Shown: piece by piece, positions 62,661 to 64,000 of the stretch
Layout of the letters: each line of letters starts with the position of its first letter
How positions within the stretch are numbered: the first letter of the stretch is position 1
Assembly (NCBI RefSeq): GCF_040115645.1
Contig: NC_089548.1
Coordinates: forward strand, 3,968,001-4,032,000
Length of the DNA: 64,000 nt
Direction of reading: 5' to 3'
DNA from: Euwallacea fornicatus
Taxonomy: Eukaryota; Arthropoda; Insecta; Coleoptera; Curculionidae
Translations under genes and position numbers: made by a program
Notes under the pieces: generated by a model
Databases searched by the model: none
The model's input: only the letters and a program-made list of their open reading frames with translations
Told to the model about the DNA's origin: nothing

Positions 62661-63601
62661 ATGCGTGAATCAAAATTTGGGTGAAATTGGGGTGCATCAT
62701 GATCACCACGGAATAGAACTTTTCCTTAGTTATCCCTCACCATTTCAACTGAAAATATGTAGATCCTTCCACCATGCACAATTGAATCCGTTGCCGGTTC
62801 CGAAAACGAATCTGGGGGGCGGCAATAAATCATATGCTCGTCCTGTATACCGTATAACAGCCACTCCATAAGCGGGAGGTAAAACTTGGCTGTTTGAGTT
62901 GATAAATGGCAAAGGGAAATATAAATCGTGTCCTTGAAACAATAGCCCTGTCACATTTGCATGGAAGGGCCGTCACGGACCGGGAACGTATTGTTTTCTT
63001 AACTCGGCATATGGTGCTTCTTTGCCGAAAGATTTGCCAGCTATAATTGAAAAACATTAACTAAAGACGCCACTGGGATCAGGATTCGAACGCAAACGGA
63101 AAAAGTCAAGTTCTGTGTTTGTTTTTCCCGAGGTTCTCCCCTGGGAAATTCTCGCTTTCCCGGGACTTCGAAAAGAGACCGCCGGGATGAAAAATACATT
63201 GCACTTTTTGTCCTCGCTGTTGCGGGATAAACACGTCTTTAAAGAAGGAAAGAAGGCCTGTCACGATTGATATGGCGAAGGATCTTTCAAGGCAGAAATT
63301 GACCGGGTCTGAAAGTTAAAACCCAAAATTTATTTTCGATTCTTTTTGCTGTCACTGAAAGGAATATGTAATCAAAACTTTCTTACTAAAGCAGATTTGC
63401 AAATTGGCCCTTAAAAATTTACGTATAGCTAAAGCATATCAAATCGTTTTGATGTATTTCATTCGCGTGCTATCAAGGCTTGTCGGGAAAAGGAGCTTAC
63501 AAATAATTCACTTCAGCCTTCATTTCCTCCATGAAAGGAAAAATCCGAAAATTTTACTAAATTGTGGGATAATATTAACATGGATTTTCTAATTTTGGCA
63601 G

Positions 63602-63836
63602 CACGAGAAATGCTCGGCCTCTCAATAGATTTAGCGCGTCTGAAGAAGGATTAGTCGGAAACGTGTCTTCAAATGAGGACCCGGAATTTGGAGTGCCGTC
63701 AATATTTGCCGGAGCTCCTGAAATATTCATGTTCGTGTCTGTCATGGGGATCCAGAGATTGAAGGCCCCTTACACCTCCTATGCGATTTTGATGCATAAA
63801 TACGAATTAAATTTTATAGGTACCCAATTGACATGA
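63602..63836 (+). CDS. Coding exon C of the same split gene (3' end uncertain)
   Basis: Seen: acceptor CTAATTTTGGCAG ends at 63601. With one leading base the frame is open for 77 codons until TGA at 63834-63836; both other frames stop within about 20 codons. The peptide begins TRNARPLNRFSASEEGLVGN and continues through an acidic Ser/Asn/Pro segment to GVPSIFAGAPE, then a more hydrophobic tail. NRFSASEE resembles a basophilic kinase or 14-3-3-type site (inference). The opening phase is exactly what exon B leaves, giving a Ser codon across the junction. The exon may end earlier: ATAG|GTACCC near 63820 is a plausible donor, in which case the gene continues beyond the window. No AATAAA follows in the remaining bases. 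The protein family is not recognised. Confidence 0.65.
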
Positions 63837-64000
63837 TTCGTCCCTAAACTGCTAAAGAAACCAAGAGCGTAACGTTCGTTTTGCTCGAAATTGAAAAATC
63901 GAGAATCATATTCAGGCAGAGGTCAAAAACCTATTGAGCTTCGCAATATCCTTTCTAAGTTGAAAAAATGTCCCAAAGAGGGTGATTTAAATTCTTCTGT

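Larger units (their letters stand above)
59924..63601 (+). other. Inferred 3.7-kb intron between exons B and C
   Basis: This span is bounded by GTAAGTT at 59924 and GGCAG at 63601. It contains a (TA)n tract, a G/C-rich island at 61650-61870 and two ACAGGGTG-type repeat ends. No further phase-compatible plus-strand exon with good sites was seen inside it. Confidence 0.5.

Noticed and set aside
1..64000. CRISPR arrays, bacterial operons, rRNA genes, known insect microRNAs
   Set aside because: None was seen; repeat layout and splice signals point to an animal nuclear genome.

Overview
This is eukaryotic, A/T-rich, gene-poor DNA. There are no operons, no ribosome binding sites and almost no long reading frames. 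It has mariner transposon relics, a non-LTR retrotransposon relic, fold-back elements and microsatellites, plus short coding exons with consensus GT-AG splice sites in very long introns. This fits an insect nuclear genome. The repeats ending in ACAGGGTGT make me favour a beetle, but that is an inference from memory of such families, not something the sequence proves.

The main gene signal is a plus-strand split gene that spans most of the window. Exon A (10111-10290) has strong splice sites, is exactly 60 codons long and is phase 0 at both ends. Exon B (59874-59923) is 50 nt with strong sites. Exon C starts at 63602. The three join in one open frame (A ends in phase 0, B leaves two bases, C opens with the one base needed), which implies a 49.6 kb intron and then a 3.7 kb intron. 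Two more phase 0/0 candidate cassette exons lie inside the large intron (27656-27712, moderately supported; 28161-28256, weak). I do not recognise the protein. The visible part is Ser/Asn/Pro-rich and polar, as in a regulatory or disordered region. The rest of the window reads as intron or flanking sequence loaded with repeats.

Repeats from left to right: a G/C-richer, unusually open stretch of unknown origin (4865-5907); poly(C) and (AT)n tracts; a 404-bp terminal-inverted-repeat element (18488-18891); a possible tRNA-derived SINE with a 29-base A tail (about 23280-23554); a fold-back element (30769-31488); an ACAGGGTG-type element end (33550-33915); a degenerate 222-bp tandem duplication (36426-36872); an internally deleted mariner relic (38841-39480); a 1.07-kb near-palindromic fold-back element (40892-41963); a reverse transcriptase relic (47231-47960); a further element end (49384); a degenerate tandem repeat (53804-53958); a nearly complete mariner copy with 25-bp inverted repeats and a transposase stopped three times in frame (56197-57469); and two more element ends (about 62030-62264 and 62519-62660).

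Other points of interest are a 28-bp palindrome built from nuclear-receptor-like half-sites (40611-40638), a G/C-rich island with a CRE site and open frames on both strands (61650-61870), and a coding-like minus-strand frame next to an AATAAA signal (57873-58083). No rRNA, tRNA, CRISPR array or viral gene was recognised.
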